Origin: Cupriavidus basilensis
GTDB taxonomy: Bacteria; Pseudomonadota; Gammaproteobacteria; Burkholderiales; Burkholderiaceae
Assembly: GCF_000876015.1 (NCBI RefSeq)
Contig: NZ_BBQM01000015.1
Coordinates: forward strand, 1-64,000
DNA: 64,000 nt
Direction: 5' to 3'
Every line of letters begins with the position of its first letter. Within the stretch, counting starts at the first letter, position 1. Positions 8,894-18,260 of this stretch are shown in pieces. The notes below the pieces were generated by a model. The model ran no database searches. It saw only the letters and a list, made by a program, of their open reading frames with translations, and was not told the DNA's origin. The translations under genes and the position numbers were made by a program.

Positions 8894-10159
8894 ATGGGTT
8901 TCGGTCAAGGGGTAAGCGGCATCAACGCCGCCGCATCCAACCTGGACGTCATCGGCAACAACATCGCCAACGCCAACACGGTCGGCTACAAGCAGTCGAC
9001 CGCGCAGTTCGCCGACGTGTACGCCGGCACCAAGATCGGCCTGGGCGTGACGGTGAATTCGGTGGTGCAGTCGTTCAACCAGGGCAATATCGAATCTAGC
9101 GGCAGCGCGCTCGACGTGGCCATCACCAACGGCAACGGCTTCTTCCGCATGACCGACTCCACGGGGTCGGTGTTCTACTCGCGCAACGGCCAGTTCCAGC
9201 GCCAGCCGGACGGCAGCATCACCAACGCGCAAGGCCTGGCGCTGACCGGCTACCCGGCCGGCACGACCGGCGGCGGCGCGGTGCAGCCGCAGCCGCTGGT
9301 GATCCCGAACACCACGATGGCCGCGCGCGCGACCACGTCGCTGGCCATGTCGTTCAACCTCGACTCCGGCAGCAAGGTTCCCGTCACGCCGTTCGCCAGC
9401 ACCGGCCCGCTGCCGGGACCGCCCCCGGTGCCGGCGGCGCTGCCGACCAGCGACATGTTCAACTACAGCACCGGCGTGACGGTCTATGACTCGCTGGGCA
9501 ACGCCCGCCAGCTGACCGCCTACTTCTCGACCGGCACCCCGGGCGCCGGCGCGCTGCCCGCGCCGAATGCCGGCGGCACCGACTGGACCATGAACCTGAC
9601 CGACGCGGCGGGCAACATCGTCAGCACGAGCACGCTGCAGTTCGGCCCGAACGGCAACCTGGTGGTGCCGGCGGCCGGCGCCACCACCAACATCGCGCTG
9701 CCCGCCTCCAACGGCGCCGCCGCGATGACGGTGGCGATGAACCTGACCGGCACCACGCAGTTCGCCGGCGACAACGACACCAAGCCGCCGGTGCAGGACG
9801 GCTACGCCGCGGGCAGCCTGCTGGGCTTCGCCGTGCAGCCGGACGGCACCATCCTCGGCAGCTACTCGAACCAGAAGACCCAGGCCCTGGGCCAGGTCGT
9901 GCTGGCGAACTTCGCCAACACGCAGGGCCTCAAGCCGGAAGGCAACAACGTGTGGTCGGAAACCGGCTCGTCGGGCCCGGCCGTGGTCGCCGCCGCCGGC
10001 GGCGCCTCGGGCACGCTCAAGTCCAACGCGGTGGAAGACTCCAACGTGGACCTGTCGGGCCAGCTCGTGAACCTGATCGTGGCGCAGCGCAACTACCAGG
10101 CCAACGCGCAGACCATCAAGGCGCAGGACACGGTCATGCAGACCCTGGTGAACCTGTAA
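8894..10159 (+). CDS. flgE: Flagellar hook protein FlgE
   Basis: 421 residues. FlgE polymerises into the hook outside the cell. Terminal D0 helices are canonical: FGQGVSGINAAASNLDVIGN at the start and EDSNVDLSGQLVNLIVAQRN near the end. A TKIGLGVTVNSVVQSFNQGN block and a variable central domain (about residues 145-330, rich in Gly, Ala, Thr and Pro) lie between them. The TAGGGGAA ribosome site is close upstream of the ATG. Confidence 0.95.
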   Translation: MGFGQGVSGINAAASNLDVIGNNIANANTVGYKQSTAQFADVYAGTKIGLGVTVNSVVQSFNQGNIESSGSALDVAITNGNGFFRMTDSTGSVFYSRNGQFQRQPDGSITNAQGLALTGYPAGTTGGGAVQPQPLVIPNTTMAARATTSLAMSFNLDSGSKVPVTPFASTGPLPGPPPVPAALPTSDMFNYSTGVTVYDSLGNARQLTAYFSTGTPGAGALPAPNAGGTDWTMNLTDAAGNIVSTSTLQFGPNGNLVVPAAGATTNIALPASNGAAAMTVAMNLTGTTQFAGDNDTKPPVQDGYAAGSLLGFAVQPDGTILGSYSNQKTQALGQVVLANFANTQGLKPEGNNVWSETGSSGPAVVAAAGGASGTLKSNAVEDSNVDLSGQLVNLIVAQRNYQANAQTIKAQDTVMQTLVNL

Positions 10160-10211
10160 CCGAGCAGCAGAGCATGTCGCCGGCCGCGCAGGCCGGCGCT
10201 GAGGAAACGCC

Positions 10212-10955
10212 ATGGACCGCATGATCTACACCGCCCTGTCGGGGGCCAAGCAGACGCTCGACCAGCAGGCCGCGGTGTCCAACAACCTGGCCAACGCCTC
10301 GACGCCGGGCTTCCGCGCGCAGGTCAACATGTTCCGCGCGGTGCCGGTGGTGAGCAACGCCTCGCCGACCCGCGCGTTCACGCTGGCCTCGACGCCGGGC
10401 GCCGACATGAAGGCCGGCCCGCTGACCTACACCGAGCGTCCGCTGGACGTGGCGCTGCAGGGCAACGGCTGGCTGACCGTGCAGGCGCCGGACGGCAGCG
10501 AGGCCTACACCCGCGCGGGCTCGCTGCAGGTGTCGCCCGACGGCCAGCTGCAGACCAGCACCGGCCTGCCGGTGATGGGCGACGGCGGCCCGATCGCGGT
10601 GCCGCCCTCGGCCGAGGTCACGATCGGCAGCGACGGCACCATCACCGTGCGCGGCCCCGGCGACACCGCCCAGGGGCTGGCGCAGATCGGCCGGCTGCGG
10701 CTGGTCAACCCGCCGCCGGACTCGATCGCGCGCGGCGACGACGGCCTGTTCCGCCTGCGCCCCGGCGCGCAGCCGCTGCAGCAGGACGGCAACGTGCGCG
10801 TGCTGACCGGCGCGCTGGAAGGCAGCAACGTCAACCCGGTGGAAGCGATGGTCGACATGATCGCCAACGCGCGCCGCTTCGAGATGCAGATGAAGATGAT
10901 CCAGGGCGCGGACACCAACGACCAGCGCGCCAACCAGCTGCTCTCGACCAACTGA
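10212..10955 (+). CDS. flgF: Flagellar proximal rod protein FlgF
   Basis: 247 residues. FlgF is a rod subunit of the FlgE/F/G family. It starts MDRMIYTALSGAKQTLDQQA then AVSNNLANASTPGFRAQ, the FlgF-specific form of the axial motif. It has RPLDVALQGNGWLTVQAPDG in the middle and closes with SNVNPVEAMVDMIANARRFE. GAGGAAA precedes the ATG. The short size and first residues distinguish it from the neighbouring FlgG. Confidence 0.95.
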   Translation: MDRMIYTALSGAKQTLDQQAAVSNNLANASTPGFRAQVNMFRAVPVVSNASPTRAFTLASTPGADMKAGPLTYTERPLDVALQGNGWLTVQAPDGSEAYTRAGSLQVSPDGQLQTSTGLPVMGDGGPIAVPPSAEVTIGSDGTITVRGPGDTAQGLAQIGRLRLVNPPPDSIARGDDGLFRLRPGAQPLQQDGNVRVLTGALEGSNVNPVEAMVDMIANARRFEMQMKMIQGADTNDQRANQLLSTN

Positions 10956-11007
10956 TTTCACGATCTGACGCGCCGCCGCGCCCAGCGGCGGCCATGCAAG
11001 GACAAAC

Positions 11008-11793
11008 ATGATCCGCTCACTCTGGATTGCCAAGACCGGCCTCGATGCGCAGCAGACGCAGATGGACGTGATCTCGAACAACCTGGCCAACGTGTCGACC
11101 AACGGCTTCAAGCGCAGCCGCGCGGTGTTCGAGGAACTGATGTACCAGACCGTGCGCCAGCCGGGCGCGCTGTCGTCGGACCAGACCAACCTGCCCTCGG
11201 GCCTGCAGTTGGGCACCGGCGTGCGCCCCGTGGCCACCGAGCGCATCCACACCCAGGGCAATCCGCAGCAGACCGGCAACAGCAAGGACGTGGCCATCAT
11301 CGGCCAGGGCTTCTTCCAGGTCACGATGCCCGACGGCACCACCGCCTACACGCGCGACGGCTCGTTCCAGACCGACCAGAACGGCCAGCTCGTGACCTCC
11401 AGCGGCTTCGTCATCCAGCCCGCCATCACGCTGCCGCCCAACTACACCTCGCTGACCGTGGGGCGCGACGGCACCGTCTCGGTCACGCAGCCGGGCTCGA
11501 GCGCCAACGTGCAGGTCGGCCAGATCCAGCTCGCGACCTTCCCCAACCCGGCCGGCCTCGAAAGCCTGGGCGAGAACCTGTACGTGCAGACCGACGCCTC
11601 GGGCGCGCCCAACGCCACCGTGCCCGGCCTGAACGGCGCCGGCACGCTGCAGCAGAACTACGTGGAAGCGTCCAACGTGAACGTGGTCGAGGAACTGGTC
11701 AGCATGATCCAGACCCAGCGCGCCTACGAGATCAACAGCAAGGCGGTGCAGACCTCCGACCAGATGCTGCAGCGCCTTACCCAGCTCGGATGA
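11008..11793 (+). CDS. flgG: Flagellar distal rod protein FlgG
   Basis: 261 residues. FlgG forms the distal rod that passes through the P and L rings. It begins [20 protein letters not shown] then [15 protein letters not shown] and ends [20 protein letters not shown] then [14 protein letters not shown], both diagnostic. AAGGAC lies before the ATG. Its stop overlaps the flgH start by 4 bases, implying translational coupling. Confidence 0.96.
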   Translation: MIRSLWIAKTGLDAQQTQMDVISNNLANVSTNGFKRSRAVFEELMYQTVRQPGALSSDQTNLPSGLQLGTGVRPVATERIHTQGNPQQTGNSKDVAIIGQGFFQVTMPDGTTAYTRDGSFQTDQNGQLVTSSGFVIQPAITLPPNYTSLTVGRDGTVSVTQPGSSANVQVGQIQLATFPNPAGLESLGENLYVQTDASGAPNATVPGLNGAGTLQQNYVEASNVNVVEELVSMIQTQRAYEINSKAVQTSDQMLQRLTQLG

Positions 11794-12473
11794 ACATGAT
11801 GGCCTCGCTGATCCGCCTGGGCGCGCTCGCCCTGTGCTGCCTCGCGACCGGCTGCGCGATGATGCCGCGCGAGCCGCTGGTCCAGCTTCCCACCACCGCG
11901 CGCGCCGAACCGCGCTCGGTGGGGCCGTCGAGCGGATCGATCTTCCAGGGCTCGTACGCGGGCAATCCGTTGTTCGAGGATCGCCGGCCGCGCAACGTGG
12001 GCGACATCCTCACCATCGTGATCAGCGAGAACGTCAACGCCAGCAAGAACTCGGGCACCAACGCCACGCGCACCTCCAACAGCGCGCTGACGTTCGACGC
12101 CGTGCCCAAGGCGCTCGGCGGCCTGTTCAGCAGCAGCCAGAACGCCAGCATGAGCGGCGCCAACGGGCTGAAGGCCAGCGGCGGCGCCACCGCCGCCAAC
12201 ACCTTCAACGGCACCATCACCGTGACCGTGCTGGAAGTGCTGCCCAACGGCAACCTGGTGGTGTCCGGCGAGAAGCAGATGGCCATCAACCAGGGCGCGG
12301 AGTTCATCCGCTTCTCCGGCGTGGTCAATCCGCGCACGATCACCGGCGACAACGCGGTGCCGTCCACCCAGGTGGCGGACGCGCGCATCGAGTACACCGC
12401 CAAGGGCTACATCGACGAAACGCAGAACATGGGCTGGCTGCAGCGTTTCTTCCTCAACGTCTCACCGTACTGA
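11790..12473 (+). CDS. flgH: Flagellar L-ring lipoprotein FlgH
   Basis: 227 residues. FlgH forms the L ring in the outer membrane. The lipoprotein signal ends in a lipobox, LATG-C, with the lipidated Cys at residue 22. Conserved segments include [40 protein letters not shown] and a C-terminal [20 protein letters not shown]. It overlaps flgG by 4 bases, and its last base is shared with the likely flgI start, so flgG-H-I are coupled. Confidence 0.95.
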   Translation: MNMMASLIRLGALALCCLATGCAMMPREPLVQLPTTARAEPRSVGPSSGSIFQGSYAGNPLFEDRRPRNVGDILTIVISENVNASKNSGTNATRTSNSALTFDAVPKALGGLFSSSQNASMSGANGLKASGGATAANTFNGTITVTVLEVLPNGNLVVSGEKQMAINQGAEFIRFSGVVNPRTITGDNAVPSTQVADARIEYTAKGYIDETQNMGWLQRFFLNVSPY

Positions 12474-13621
12474 TGGCTGACCGCATCATGTTCCCGTCTT
12501 CGTTCCCCGTCTTGCGCCGCCGCTTCGTCCGCGCTCTTTTCCTCGCGCTGACGCTGGGCCTGCTGGCAGGCGCGGCGCAGGCGGAGCGGCTCAAGAACCT
12601 CGCCACCTTCCAGGGCGTGCGGGACAACCCGCTGGTGGGCTACGGCCTGGTGGTCGGCCTGGACAACACCGGCGACCAGACCACGCAGACGCCGTTCACC
12701 ACGCAGAGCCTGACCAACATGCTCTCGCAGCTCGGCATCACGCTGCCGGCCGGCAAGAACATGCAGCTCAAGAACGTGGCCGCGGTGATGGTGACCGCCA
12801 CGCTGCCGCCATTCGCGCAGCCCGGCACCCAGCTCGACGTGGTGGTGTCGTCGATGGGCAACGCCAAGAGCCTGCGCGGCGGCACGCTGCTGATGACGCC
12901 CCTCAAGGGCGCCGACGGCCAGGTCTACGCCATCGCCCAGGGCAACATGCTGGTGGGCGGCGCGGGCGCGTCGGCCAACGGCAGCCGGGTGCAGGTCAAC
13001 CAGCTCGCGGTGGGCCGCATCGCCAACGGCGGCATCGTCGAGCGCGCCGTGCCGGCCTTCCAGCCCGAAGGCGGCCTGCTCAACCTGGAGCTGCGCGAGA
13101 CCGACTACGGCACCGCCGAGCGCGTGGTCGACGCCATCAACCGCAACATGGGCGGCGGCGTGGCCAGCGCGCTGGACGGGCGCGTGGTGCAGGTGCGCAC
13201 GCCGCAGGCGCCGTCGGCGCGGGTGGGCTTCATGGCCCGCATCGAGAACATCGAGGTCACGCGCGCCAAGGCCGCGGCCAAGGTCATCCTCAACGCCCGC
13301 ACCGGCTCGATCGTGATGAACCAGGCCGTCACCGTGGACGACTGCGCCGTCGCGCACGGCAATCTCTCGGTGGTGATCAACACCCAGCCGGTGATCAGCC
13401 AGCCGGCGCCGTTCAGCGGCGGCCAGACCGTGGTCGCGCCGGTCTCGCAGATCGACATGAAGCAGCAGGGCGGCTCGCTGCAGATGGTGCGGGCCGGCGC
13501 CTCGCTGTCCGCGGTGGTCAAGGGCCTCAACGCGCTGGGCGCCACGCCGGCCGACCTGCAGACCATCCTGGAAGCCATGCGCGCCGCCGGCGCGCTGCGC
13601 GCCGACCTCGAGATCATCTGA
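12473..13621 (+). CDS. flgI: Flagellar P-ring protein FlgI
   Basis: 382 residues from the ATG at 12473, which overlaps the flgH stop as TGATG. An ATG at 12488 would shorten it by five residues. FlgI is exported by Sec and forms the peptidoglycan-associated P ring. The signal peptide ends in GAAQAE, and the mature start [20 protein letters not shown] is diagnostic. The family segments [13 protein letters not shown] and [20 protein letters not shown] follow. It ends [20 protein letters not shown], as FlgI proteins do. Confidence 0.95.
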   Translation: MADRIMFPSSFPVLRRRFVRALFLALTLGLLAGAAQAERLKNLATFQGVRDNPLVGYGLVVGLDNTGDQTTQTPFTTQSLTNMLSQLGITLPAGKNMQLKNVAAVMVTATLPPFAQPGTQLDVVVSSMGNAKSLRGGTLLMTPLKGADGQVYAIAQGNMLVGGAGASANGSRVQVNQLAVGRIANGGIVERAVPAFQPEGGLLNLELRETDYGTAERVVDAINRNMGGGVASALDGRVVQVRTPQAPSARVGFMARIENIEVTRAKAAAKVILNARTGSIVMNQAVTVDDCAVAHGNLSVVINTQPVISQPAPFSGGQTVVAPVSQIDMKQQGGSLQMVRAGASLSAVVKGLNALGATPADLQTILEAMRAAGALRADLEII

Positions 13622-13622
13622 C

Positions 13623-14675
13623 ATGTCCGCCAGCCGCATGGCCGCGCAGGCCGAACTCTCGCAGCGCTTCGCCCTGGACACCCAGGGCTTCGAAGGCCTC
13701 AAGCAAAGCGCCCGCACCGGCGCCACCCCCGAGACGCTGCGCACCGCGGCGCGCCAGTTCGAGGCGGTGTTTACGCAGATGGTGCTCAAGAGCATGCGCG
13801 ACGCCACGCCGCAGGACGGCCTGTTCGACAACGAGCAGACCAAGCTCTACATGTCGATGATGGACCAGCAGCTCTCGCAGCAGATGTCCACGCGCGGCAT
13901 CGGCCTGGCCGACGTCATGGTGCGCCAGCTCGCGCGCGCCAGCGGCGCCGCGGTGCCGCCCGAGCTGGCCGGCACCGCCGGTGCCTCGGCCGCGAAGCAG
14001 GCCCTGATGCAGTCCGGCATGGACGACGCCGCGCCCGGTCTGGCCGGCGCGCTCGACATGCGCAACGGCGACGGCGGCGGCGACGGAAATACGCCGCGCC
14101 TGGGCAGCGTGGTGCCCGGCGCGAACTGGAACCCCACCGCCGGCCTGCGCCAGTACCAGGGCCAGGCCCAGGACGCCGGCGCCTGGCAGGGCAACGGCGC
14201 GGCGCTGCCGGAGGACACGCCGGCCCACATCAGCGCCTTCGTCTCGCGCATGGCGGGGCCGGCGATGTCGGCCGCGCGCGCCACCGGCGTGCCCGCCAAG
14301 CTGATCCTCGGCCAGGCCGCGCTCGAATCCGGCTGGGGCCGGCGCGAGATCGCCCACCCGGACGGCAGCACCACCTTCAACGTGTTCGGCGTCAAGGCCG
14401 GCGCCGGCTGGAAGGGGCCGGTCGCGGAGATCACCACCACCGAATACGTCGACGGCCAGCCGCAGAAGGTGCGCGCGCGCTTCCGCGCCTACGGCTCCTA
14501 CGACGAAGCGTTCGCCGACTACGGCCGCCTGCTGAGCAACAACCCGCGCTATGCCGAGGTGCTGGCCGCGGGCAGCGCCGACGAGGCCGCGCGCGGCCTG
14601 CAGCGGGCCGGCTACGCCACCGATCCCGCCTACGGGGAGAAACTCGTGCGGATCATGCGCAAGGTGCCGGTCTGA
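13623..14675 (+). CDS. flgJ: Flagellar rod assembly protein / muramidase FlgJ
   Basis: 350 residues with two domains, as in other beta- and gammaproteobacteria. The N-terminal rod-cap domain (about 1-110) contains ARQFEAVFTQMVLKSMRDAT. A Gly/Ala-rich linker follows, then a C-terminal glucosaminidase/muramidase domain (about 200-350) that opens a path through peptidoglycan for the rod. A likely catalytic Glu is E235 in AALESGWG, followed by FNVFGVKAG and a C-terminal FADYGRLLSNNPRYAEVL block. The ATG follows the flgI stop by one base. A hairpin (14681-14700) lies directly after the stop, so this gene probably ends the flgB-J transcript. Confidence 0.94.
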   Translation: MSASRMAAQAELSQRFALDTQGFEGLKQSARTGATPETLRTAARQFEAVFTQMVLKSMRDATPQDGLFDNEQTKLYMSMMDQQLSQQMSTRGIGLADVMVRQLARASGAAVPPELAGTAGASAAKQALMQSGMDDAAPGLAGALDMRNGDGGGDGNTPRLGSVVPGANWNPTAGLRQYQGQAQDAGAWQGNGAALPEDTPAHISAFVSRMAGPAMSAARATGVPAKLILGQAALESGWGRREIAHPDGSTTFNVFGVKAGAGWKGPVAEITTTEYVDGQPQKVRARFRAYGSYDEAFADYGRLLSNNPRYAEVLAAGSADEAARGLQRAGYATDPAYGEKLVRIMRKVPV

Positions 14676-14680
14676 GGCGG

Positions 14681-14700
14681 CCTGCCGGCCCGCCGGCAGG
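14681..14700. repeat. Hairpin after flgJ
   Basis: Perfect 8-bp arms (CCTGCCGG and CCGGCAGG) with a 4-base loop, 5 bases after the flgJ stop. It is followed by AAAATCC rather than a T-run, so it is not a classical intrinsic terminator. It may slow read-through into the separately promoted flgKL pair. Confidence 0.5.
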
Positions 14701-14718
14701 AAAATCCGCCGCCGCCCC

Positions 14719-14745
14719 TAAAGTCTTTTCGTACTTCTGCCGTTA
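14719..14745 (+). promoter_or_regulatory. Sigma-28-type promoter for flgK-flgL
   Basis: TAAAGTCT begins at 14719 and GCCGTTA begins at 14739. This resembles the FliA consensus TAAAGTTT...GCCGATAA, with 16 rather than the usual 15 bases between TAAA and GCCG. It lies about 120 bases upstream of flgK in the only sizeable gap of the rightward flagellar run. Late (class III) control of the hook-filament junction genes is known in other bacteria. Confidence 0.6.
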
Positions 14746-14866
14746 CCTACACCATTCACCGCCGTGGATCCAGGCAGCGGCGAACCGGCACCGAAGCGCC
14801 CTGGCGGCCACGGTGCGCGGATCGTCCCGTCGGGCGCGCGGCAGCCACCAGACGCGGAGCTAGAGC

Positions 14867-16786
14867 ATGTCTCTCTTCAACATCGGACTTTCGGGCCTGA
14901 ACACGGCGCAGAACGCGCTGACCACGGTTGGCCACAACCTCAGCAACGCCGCCACGCCCGGCTACACGCGCCAGAACACCATCATCGCCTCGGCCGGCGG
15001 CCAGTACACCAGCGCCGGCTTCTTCGGCCAGGGCTCCAACACCACCTCGGTGGTGCGCGTCTATGACGAGTTCCTGACCAACCAGCTGCGCGGCGCCCTG
15101 AGCTCGAGCGCCCAGCTCTCGACCTACTCCGACCAGATCAGCCAGATCGACAACCTGCTGGCCGACCAGAAGGGCGGCCTGGCGCCGCTGATGCAGAACT
15201 TCTTCGCCGCCGTGCAGGGCGTGTCCGACACGCCGGCCGACCCCGCCGCGCGCCAGAACATGCTCAACGCCGGGCAGTCGCTGGTGGGCCAGATGCGCGC
15301 CTCCAACGCCTACTTCCAGCAGCTGCGCGACGGCGTCAACACCCAGATCCAGAGCCAGGTGACGCAGGTCAACGCCTACTCGCAGCAGATCGCCAAGCTC
15401 AACACCCAGATCACGCAGGCCACCGCCGCCGGCGCCGGCCAGCCGCCCAACGACCTGCTCGACCAGCGCGACCAGCTGGTCCAGCAACTGACCCAGATCG
15501 TCGGCGTCAAGGTGGTGCCGCAGGACGGCGTGTTCAACGTCTACGTCGGCAACGGCCAGCCGCTGGTGATGGGCTCCACCTCGTACGACCTCAAGGCCGT
15601 GCAGTCGTCGGACGACCCCTCGCGCACCACCGTCGCGTTCACCCAGTCCAACGGCAACGTGTACCAGATGGACGAAAGCGCGCTCAAGGGCGGCTCGCTC
15701 GGCGGCCTGCTGCAATTCCGCAGCGAGACCCTGGACCCGGCGCAGAACGCCATCGGCCGCCTGTCGGTCACGCTGGCGCAGACCTTCAACGACCAGCACA
15801 AGCTGGGCGTGGACCTGACCGGCCAGATCGGCGGCGACCTGTTCAAGCTGGGCACGCCCGGGGTCATCGCCAAGAGCACCAACACCGGCACCTCGGGCAT
15901 CACGGCGGCCATCAGCGACACGTCCCAGCTCACCACCAGCGACTACACGCTGCGCTTCGACGGCACCAACTACAACCTGGTGCGCGCCTCCGACAGCAAG
16001 GTCGTGGCCACCCAGGCCGGCGCCACCGCCACCTATCCGCTGACGCTGTCGGCCGACGGCGTGGACGTGACCATCCCGGCCGCCACCTCGATGGGCACCA
16101 ACGACTCGTTCCAGATCCAGCCGACCCGCAACGCCGCCGCGGCCATGGACATGGCCATCACCGACCCGGCCAAGATCGCCGCCGGGGGCCCGCTGCGCAC
16201 CAGCAACGGCACTACCAACACCGGCACCGGCACCGTCAAGGTCGGCAGCGTCGCCCAGGGCTTCGCCCTGCCGGCCAGCACCATCACGGCCACCTACAAC
16301 GGCACCGGCTACGTCTTCACCGACGCCGCCGGCAACCCGGTCACGCCGACCACCGGCCCGACGACCAACGGCACCGCCACCGAGTTCTCGTTCAACGGCA
16401 TCACCGTCAGCTTCGACGGCGCGCCCAAGGCCGGCGACACCTTCACGCTGGCGCCCAACCTCAGCGGCGTGTCCGACAACGGCAACGCGCTGGCGCTGGC
16501 CAAGCTGCAGAGCACCAAGACCATCGGCGGCGTGTCCAGCTACAACGACGCCTTCGCCCAGCTCGTCAACGACGTCGGCAGCCGCGCCAAGTCGGTGCAG
16601 ATCGCCTCGACCTCGCAGGACAGCGTGACCACCCAGGTCAACAACGCGCAGCAGAGCGTGTCCGGCGTGAACATGGATGAGGAAACGGTCTCGATGCTGC
16701 GCTTCCAGCAGCTCTACCAGGCCAACGCCAAGGTCATCCAGACCGCCACCAACCTGTTCGATACCATCATCGGTATCGGCCGCTGA
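14867..16786 (+). CDS. flgK: Flagellar hook-filament junction protein FlgK (HAP1)
   Basis: 639 residues, longer than the roughly 550 of enteric FlgK. FlgK is the first junction protein between hook and filament and is carried by FlgN. The N-terminus is diagnostic (FNIGLSGLNTAQNALTTVGH then NLSNAATPGYTRQN), as is the C-terminus (GVNMDEETVSMLRFQQLYQA then NAKVIQTATNLFDTIIGI). The extra length lies in the exposed central region (about residues 330-560), which is rich in Thr, Asn, Gly and Ala. It precedes flgL by 64 bases. Confidence 0.95.
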   Translation: MSLFNIGLSGLNTAQNALTTVGHNLSNAATPGYTRQNTIIASAGGQYTSAGFFGQGSNTTSVVRVYDEFLTNQLRGALSSSAQLSTYSDQISQIDNLLADQKGGLAPLMQNFFAAVQGVSDTPADPAARQNMLNAGQSLVGQMRASNAYFQQLRDGVNTQIQSQVTQVNAYSQQIAKLNTQITQATAAGAGQPPNDLLDQRDQLVQQLTQIVGVKVVPQDGVFNVYVGNGQPLVMGSTSYDLKAVQSSDDPSRTTVAFTQSNGNVYQMDESALKGGSLGGLLQFRSETLDPAQNAIGRLSVTLAQTFNDQHKLGVDLTGQIGGDLFKLGTPGVIAKSTNTGTSGITAAISDTSQLTTSDYTLRFDGTNYNLVRASDSKVVATQAGATATYPLTLSADGVDVTIPAATSMGTNDSFQIQPTRNAAAAMDMAITDPAKIAAGGPLRTSNGTTNTGTGTVKVGSVAQGFALPASTITATYNGTGYVFTDAAGNPVTPTTGPTTNGTATEFSFNGITVSFDGAPKAGDTFTLAPNLSGVSDNGNALALAKLQSTKTIGGVSSYNDAFAQLVNDVGSRAKSVQIASTSQDSVTTQVNNAQQSVSGVNMDEETVSMLRFQQLYQANAKVIQTATNLFDTIIGIGR

Positions 16787-16850
16787 TCGCCCGCCCGATC
16801 GAGATCGCCCGCCAATCGCCCCGACGACCCGGACACAGAAAGGAACAGAC

Positions 16851-18080
16851 ATGCGCATCGCAAGCTCCACGCTCTATCAGCTCGGCCTGGCCTCGATGAA
16901 CAGCCAGCAGAGCGCCCTGATGCATGTGCAGCAGCAGCTCGGCACCGGCAGCCGCATCCTCACGCCGTCGGACGATCCGGTCGGCGCCACGCGCGCGCTG
17001 ATCGTCTCGCAGTCCAGCGCCATCAACAACCAGTACGCCACCTCGCGCAAGCAGGCCAACACCAACCTGTCGATGGAGCTGAACTCCCTCAACAGCGTGA
17101 CCACGGTCATTCAGAACATCCAGACCCTGGTGGTGCAGGCCGGCAACGGCACCATGAGCGACGCCGACCGCGCCTCGATGGCATCGTCGCTGCAGGATGC
17201 GTACAACCAGCTGGTGGGCCTGGCCAACGCCGACGACGGCAACGGCCAGTTCCTGTTCGCCGGCTACCAGTCCGCCACGCCGCCGTTCTCCAAGAACGCC
17301 AGCGGCGCCGTGCAGTACGGCGGCGACACCGGCCAGCAACTGCTGCAGGTCGACGTGGCGCGCCAGATGCCGACCAACGACAACGGCTACTCCATCTTCA
17401 TGAGCGTGCAGAACACCGCGACCTACGTGGCCTCCGCACCCGCCGGCAACACCGGCACGGCCACGTTCAGCGCGGTCTCCGTCACCGACCCGACCAACGC
17501 CGACTACGGCAAGAAGCTGTCGATCAACTTCGCCACCGACCCCGTCAGCGGCAAGATGCAGTACCAGTTGATGGACAACAGCGGCGCGGCGCCCGTGGCC
17601 ATCGGCACCCCGGTCGACTACACCGACGGCGCCGGCATCCAGGTCGGCGGCCTGTCCCTGTCGGTCACGGGCGCGCCCAAGGACGGCGACGTGGTCAACC
17701 TGCAGCCCGCGCAGCAGGCCGGCACCGACATCTTCGCCAACCTGCAGGACGTCATCACCGCGCTCAACAAGCCCATCGTCACCGACGCCGACCGCGCCGC
17801 GCTGAGCAACGTGCTGGCCACCACCAACCGCAAGATGGCCAACTCGCTCGACAACGTCAGCACGGTGCAGTCCTCGGTCGGCTCGCGCATGCAGGAACTC
17901 GACTCGCTCGACACCATCGGCTCCAACCGCTCGCTGAACTACAAGCAGACGCTGTCTGGCCTGCAGGACCTGGATTACTACTCGGCGATCACCGAGTATT
18001 ACCAGCGCCAGACGGCGCTGCAGGCGGCGCAGCAGTCGTTCATGCAGATTCAGGGGATGAATCTGTTCAAGTATATGTAA
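16851..18080 (+). CDS. flgL: Flagellar hook-filament junction protein FlgL (HAP3)
   Basis: 409 residues. FlgL is the flagellin-like junction protein next to the filament. It starts MRIASSTLYQLGLASMNSQQ and has LGTGSRILTPSDDPVGATRA, the flagellin-family N-terminal motif. It ends LSGLQDLDYYSAITEYYQRQ then TALQAAQQSFMQI. It is longer than enteric FlgL (about 317), with the insertion in the surface-exposed middle. The ATG at 16851 has a strong ribosome site (AGAAAGGAA, 16837-16845). The open frame upstream overlaps flgK and is not used. This is the last flagellar gene here. Confidence 0.95.
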   Translation: MRIASSTLYQLGLASMNSQQSALMHVQQQLGTGSRILTPSDDPVGATRALIVSQSSAINNQYATSRKQANTNLSMELNSLNSVTTVIQNIQTLVVQAGNGTMSDADRASMASSLQDAYNQLVGLANADDGNGQFLFAGYQSATPPFSKNASGAVQYGGDTGQQLLQVDVARQMPTNDNGYSIFMSVQNTATYVASAPAGNTGTATFSAVSVTDPTNADYGKKLSINFATDPVSGKMQYQLMDNSGAAPVAIGTPVDYTDGAGIQVGGLSLSVTGAPKDGDVVNLQPAQQAGTDIFANLQDVITALNKPIVTDADRAALSNVLATTNRKMANSLDNVSTVQSSVGSRMQELDSLDTIGSNRSLNYKQTLSGLQDLDYYSAITEYYQRQTALQAAQQSFMQIQGMNLFKYM

Positions 18081-18137
18081 GGGGTGGGTGCGTGTTGCGC
18101 GAGTGAATCGGAACTTGCGCAGCTCGCACATTGAAGC

Positions 18138-18194
18138 TCGAGAAGCCCGCATGGGAAGCCGCTAGGAAACTGGCTTCCCATGCGGGCTTCTCGA
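18138..18194. terminator. Bidirectional terminator hairpin between flgL and the lacI-type gene
   Basis: Perfect inverted repeat with 23-bp arms (18138-18160 and 18172-18194) and an 11-base loop. The stem extends imperfectly by a few more A-T pairs. It lies 58 bases after the flgL stop and 67 bases before the stop of the convergent regulator gene. The right side continues CTTTCC and the left side GAAGC, so U-tracts are short in both directions. The position between converging genes is the main argument for a terminator role. Confidence 0.65.
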
Positions 18195-18260
18195 CTTTCC
18201 AGCTCGTCGCCGAACCGGGCGAACCGGCACAGGCGCAGTCGCCGAAATGAGCGCCGTCTG

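Noticed and set aside
18138..18194. Insertion-sequence ends
   Set aside because: The arms enclose only 11 bases, there is no transposase frame and no target duplication.
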